Shown piece after piece: positions 62,306 through 64,000 of a stretch of 64,000 bases of DNA. The notes below the pieces were generated by a model. That model worked only from the letters and a program-made list of their open reading frames with translations, did no database searches and was not told the DNA's origin. Both the position numbers and the translations under genes were made by a program. Source of the stretch: Cytobacillus kochii. GTDB taxonomy: Bacteria; Bacillota; Bacilli; Bacillales; Cytobacillaceae. Each line of letters opens with the position of its first letter. Within the stretch, counting starts at the first letter, position 1. The stretch is from the NCBI RefSeq assembly GCF_020171845.1, contig NZ_JAIVAM010000012.1, positions 62,001-126,000 on the forward strand, given 5' to 3'.

Positions 62306-63859
62306 TTATTTTTGCAATTGTTCCTGATTTCTTAATACAAATTTTTGGATTTTTCCACTAGCATTCCTCGGTAGACTTTCCACAAATTCATATCTTCTTG
62401 GTCTTTTATAATTTGCAAGGCTTTCACTTTGTTTACAAAATGCATCTAAAATTTCAGCAGTAATATTCCCCTCTTTTTTGACAACGTAAGCAATGACAAC
62501 TTCTCCCCAATGCTCATCTGGTACACCTAATACAGCTACATCTAACACGGAAGGATGTGCATGGATAACATCTTCTACTTCCCGTGGATAAATATTCTCT
62601 CCCCCTGAAATCACCATATCATCAACACGGTCTTTCACATAGAGAAAGCCTTCATCATCGAGGTAGCCCATATCTCCTGAGTGATACCAGCCGTTATGGA
62701 GTGCCTTTTTAGTTGCTTCCTCTCTTTTATAATAACCTTGCATCATACTTGGTCCTCTCACAATGATCTCACCTACTGTACCAGTTGGAACGACTTGATC
62801 ATCATATGAATGACCATTATCATTAGGTGCAACAATCCTTATCTCATGGTTCAAGCAAGCTTGCCCCGCCGAGCCTGCTTTACGAATCTGGTCTTCATCA
62901 CTAAGGAACGTAATTGCTGGTCCCATTTCAGTCATCCCATAGGCTTGAGTTAATTTAACACCCAACTTCTCCCGACAAGCAAACACGAGACTAGGGGCCA
63001 TTGGTGCTGCACCATATAAACCTTTTTCTAATGTTGATAGATTATACGCTTGTAAATTTTCTTGAAGCAACATATTCCACATTGTTGGTGCTGCAAAGAA
63101 AGCGGTAATTTTTTCTGAATCAATCAGTGCTAATGCTTTTTTTGCATCAAACTGGTGGAGAATGGTACTCTTTGCCCCAATATGAACTCTTGGTAAAAAA
63201 GCGCAATGTAACTCTGCACAATGAAACATAGGAGCAGCGACTAAACCATTATCATTCTGATGATAATTTAGTGCATGGATAACAATCAGACTCTGTTCTG
63301 TCATATCTTTATGGCGATGCAGCACGCCTTTTGGTCTCCCAGTTGTCCCACTCGTATACATAATCGCATATAGATCATCTGATGATAGTTCCACTTCTAC
63401 GTTCTCTCTATTAACAGCTTTGATTTGCTCATGATAACTTTTGGCAAAAGGAGGATGATTGCCATCAATTGACCAAAATTGAACTGTGGGGAAACTATTG
63501 GCCACTTTTTCAACAGCTGTCTGTAGAGTTTCTTCAAAAATAAACACCTTTGGTTCAGCATCAGAAATAATAAATGACAATTCTTCTGACATCAGCCGGA
63601 AATTAATAGGATTAAATACTGCACCTATTTTTGCACAGGCAAAAAACGTCGTTGCTAATTCTTCTGTATTATATAAATAAGTAGAAACTCGGTCTCCTTT
63701 TTTCACTCCTGCTACATGTAACGCCTGTGCTAATCCATTGACTTCGTCTGCCCACTCACGATAAGTAAACCTCAAATCTTTTCTGACATCATATAGCGCC
63801 TCCTTCTCCGGAAACTTACTTACCGTTAAATCAAAGATTTCTGCAATCGTCATTGTCAT
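62306..63859 (-). CDS. fatty acid-CoA ligase (AMP-forming)
   Basis: This 517-residue adenylate-forming enzyme activates a carboxylic acid with ATP and CoA. Motifs in order: the P-loop MYTSGTTGRPKGVLHRHKD, the A5 region LTQAYGMTEMGPAITF, the A7 aspartate in WYHSGDMGYLDDEGFLYVKD, the A8 hinge RVDDMVISGGENIYPREVED, and the catalytic lysine in RNASGKIQKFVL. Chain-length preference is unknown; the FadD/MenE-like group includes long-chain and aryl acids. ATG at 63859 follows GGGAGG. It lies between the thiolase and CoA-transferase genes. Confidence 0.93.
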   Translation of the reverse strand: MTMTIAEIFDLTVSKFPEKEALYDVRKDLRFTYREWADEVNGLAQALHVAGVKKGDRVSTYLYNTEELATTFFACAKIGAVFNPINFRLMSEELSFIISDAEPKVFIFEETLQTAVEKVANSFPTVQFWSIDGNHPPFAKSYHEQIKAVNRENVEVELSSDDLYAIMYTSGTTGRPKGVLHRHKDMTEQSLIVIHALNYHQNDNGLVAAPMFHCAELHCAFLPRVHIGAKSTILHQFDAKKALALIDSEKITAFFAAPTMWNMLLQENLQAYNLSTLEKGLYGAAPMAPSLVFACREKLGVKLTQAYGMTEMGPAITFLSDEDQIRKAGSAGQACLNHEIRIVAPNDNGHSYDDQVVPTGTVGEIIVRGPSMMQGYYKREEATKKALHNGWYHSGDMGYLDDEGFLYVKDRVDDMVISGGENIYPREVEDVIHAHPSVLDVAVLGVPDEHWGEVVIAYVVKKEGNITAEILDAFCKQSESLANYKRPRRYEFVESLPRNASGKIQKFVLRNQEQLQK

Positions 63860-63880
63860 CTATTATTCCTCCCTTTTTTA

Positions 63881-64000
63881 TTAAAAGATTTTTTCTATAA
63901 TTGTTGCGTTAGCCATACCCATACCTTCACACATTGTTTGTAACCCATATCTACCTTCTGTACGGTCTAATTCACTCATCATTGTTAATAATAAGCGAGC
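63881..64000 (-). CDS. thiolase (acetyl-CoA acetyltransferase), C-terminal fragment
   Basis: Only the last 39 codons are in the window. The end GLQTMCEGMGMANATIIEKI carries the thiolase C-terminal CxGxGxxxA motif with the second active-site cysteine. The usual second glycine is methionine here (CEGMGMANA). The gene runs off the right edge and is the upstream member of the acyl-CoA ligase / CoA-transferase operon, 21 nt before the ligase ATG. Confidence 0.85.
   Translation of the reverse strand, partial: ARLLLTMMSELDRTEGRYGLQTMCEGMGMANATIIEKIF

Overview
The window is low-GC DNA with Bacillus-type ribosome binding sites (AAGGAGG-like, frequent TTG and GTG starts), SigA promoters, Fur, CcpA, HrcA and PhoP sites, a T-box and a TPP riboswitch, and a Spo0E-like gene. 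It most likely comes from the chromosome of an endospore-forming Bacillaceae species (Bacillus, Oceanobacillus or Gracilibacillus type). I recognise no phage, plasmid backbone, CRISPR array, rRNA or tRNA. Mobile DNA is limited to decayed transposase fragments.

Layout. 1-2.9 kb: start of a catecholate siderophore operon (dhbA-dhbC-dhbE, minus strand) behind a SigA promoter and a perfect Fur box. 3.2-10.4 kb: a complete reductive pyrimidine degradation operon (preT, preA, dihydropyrimidinase, NCS1 permease, an unknown 70-residue protein, ureidopropionase-type amidohydrolase). 11-21 kb: VOC protein, htpG behind a perfect CIRCE, an SDR/RpiR pair divergent from a class III aminotransferase, a short Spo0E gene, an ATP-grasp ligase and a class B penicillin-binding protein. 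21-32 kb: MFS transporter, tenA under a TPP riboswitch, hemolysin III family protein, acetyltransferase, then a putative aminobenzoyl-glutamate uptake and hydrolysis locus (AbgT transporter, unusual regulator, two M20 hydrolases). 32-44.5 kb: fused Ada, phosphatase, acetyltransferase, sirtuin, MMPL exporter, metallophosphoesterase, a Fur-boxed ferric-siderophore importer without its ATPase, TerC, and two paralogous small CxxC proteins. 44.8-50 kb: transaldolase and 6-phosphogluconate dehydrogenase, then an MFS / 25-residue membrane peptide / FAD oxidoreductase operon. 50-64 kb: a long IleRS with a T-box leader, a molybdopterin oxidoreductase, the pstSCAB phosphate importer with four phased Pho half-sites, a UvrC-like mini protein, pssA, and a CoA-transferase / acyl-CoA ligase / thiolase operon cut by the window end.

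Iron acquisition links the two ends of the first 43 kb: siderophore synthesis (dhb) and uptake (FecCD permeases plus binding lipoprotein) carry matching Fur boxes, and a third Fur-like box precedes the AbgT transporter. The less explained elements are a CcpA-type site placed between the -35 and -10 of an apparent short transcript at 49.76-50.16 kb with a 20-codon ORF, the 25-residue membrane peptide at 48.4 kb, the 70-residue protein inside the pyrimidine operon, the regulator at 27.9-29.2 kb, and the CxxC paralogue pair. Functions come from reading protein motifs by eye; no database search was run.
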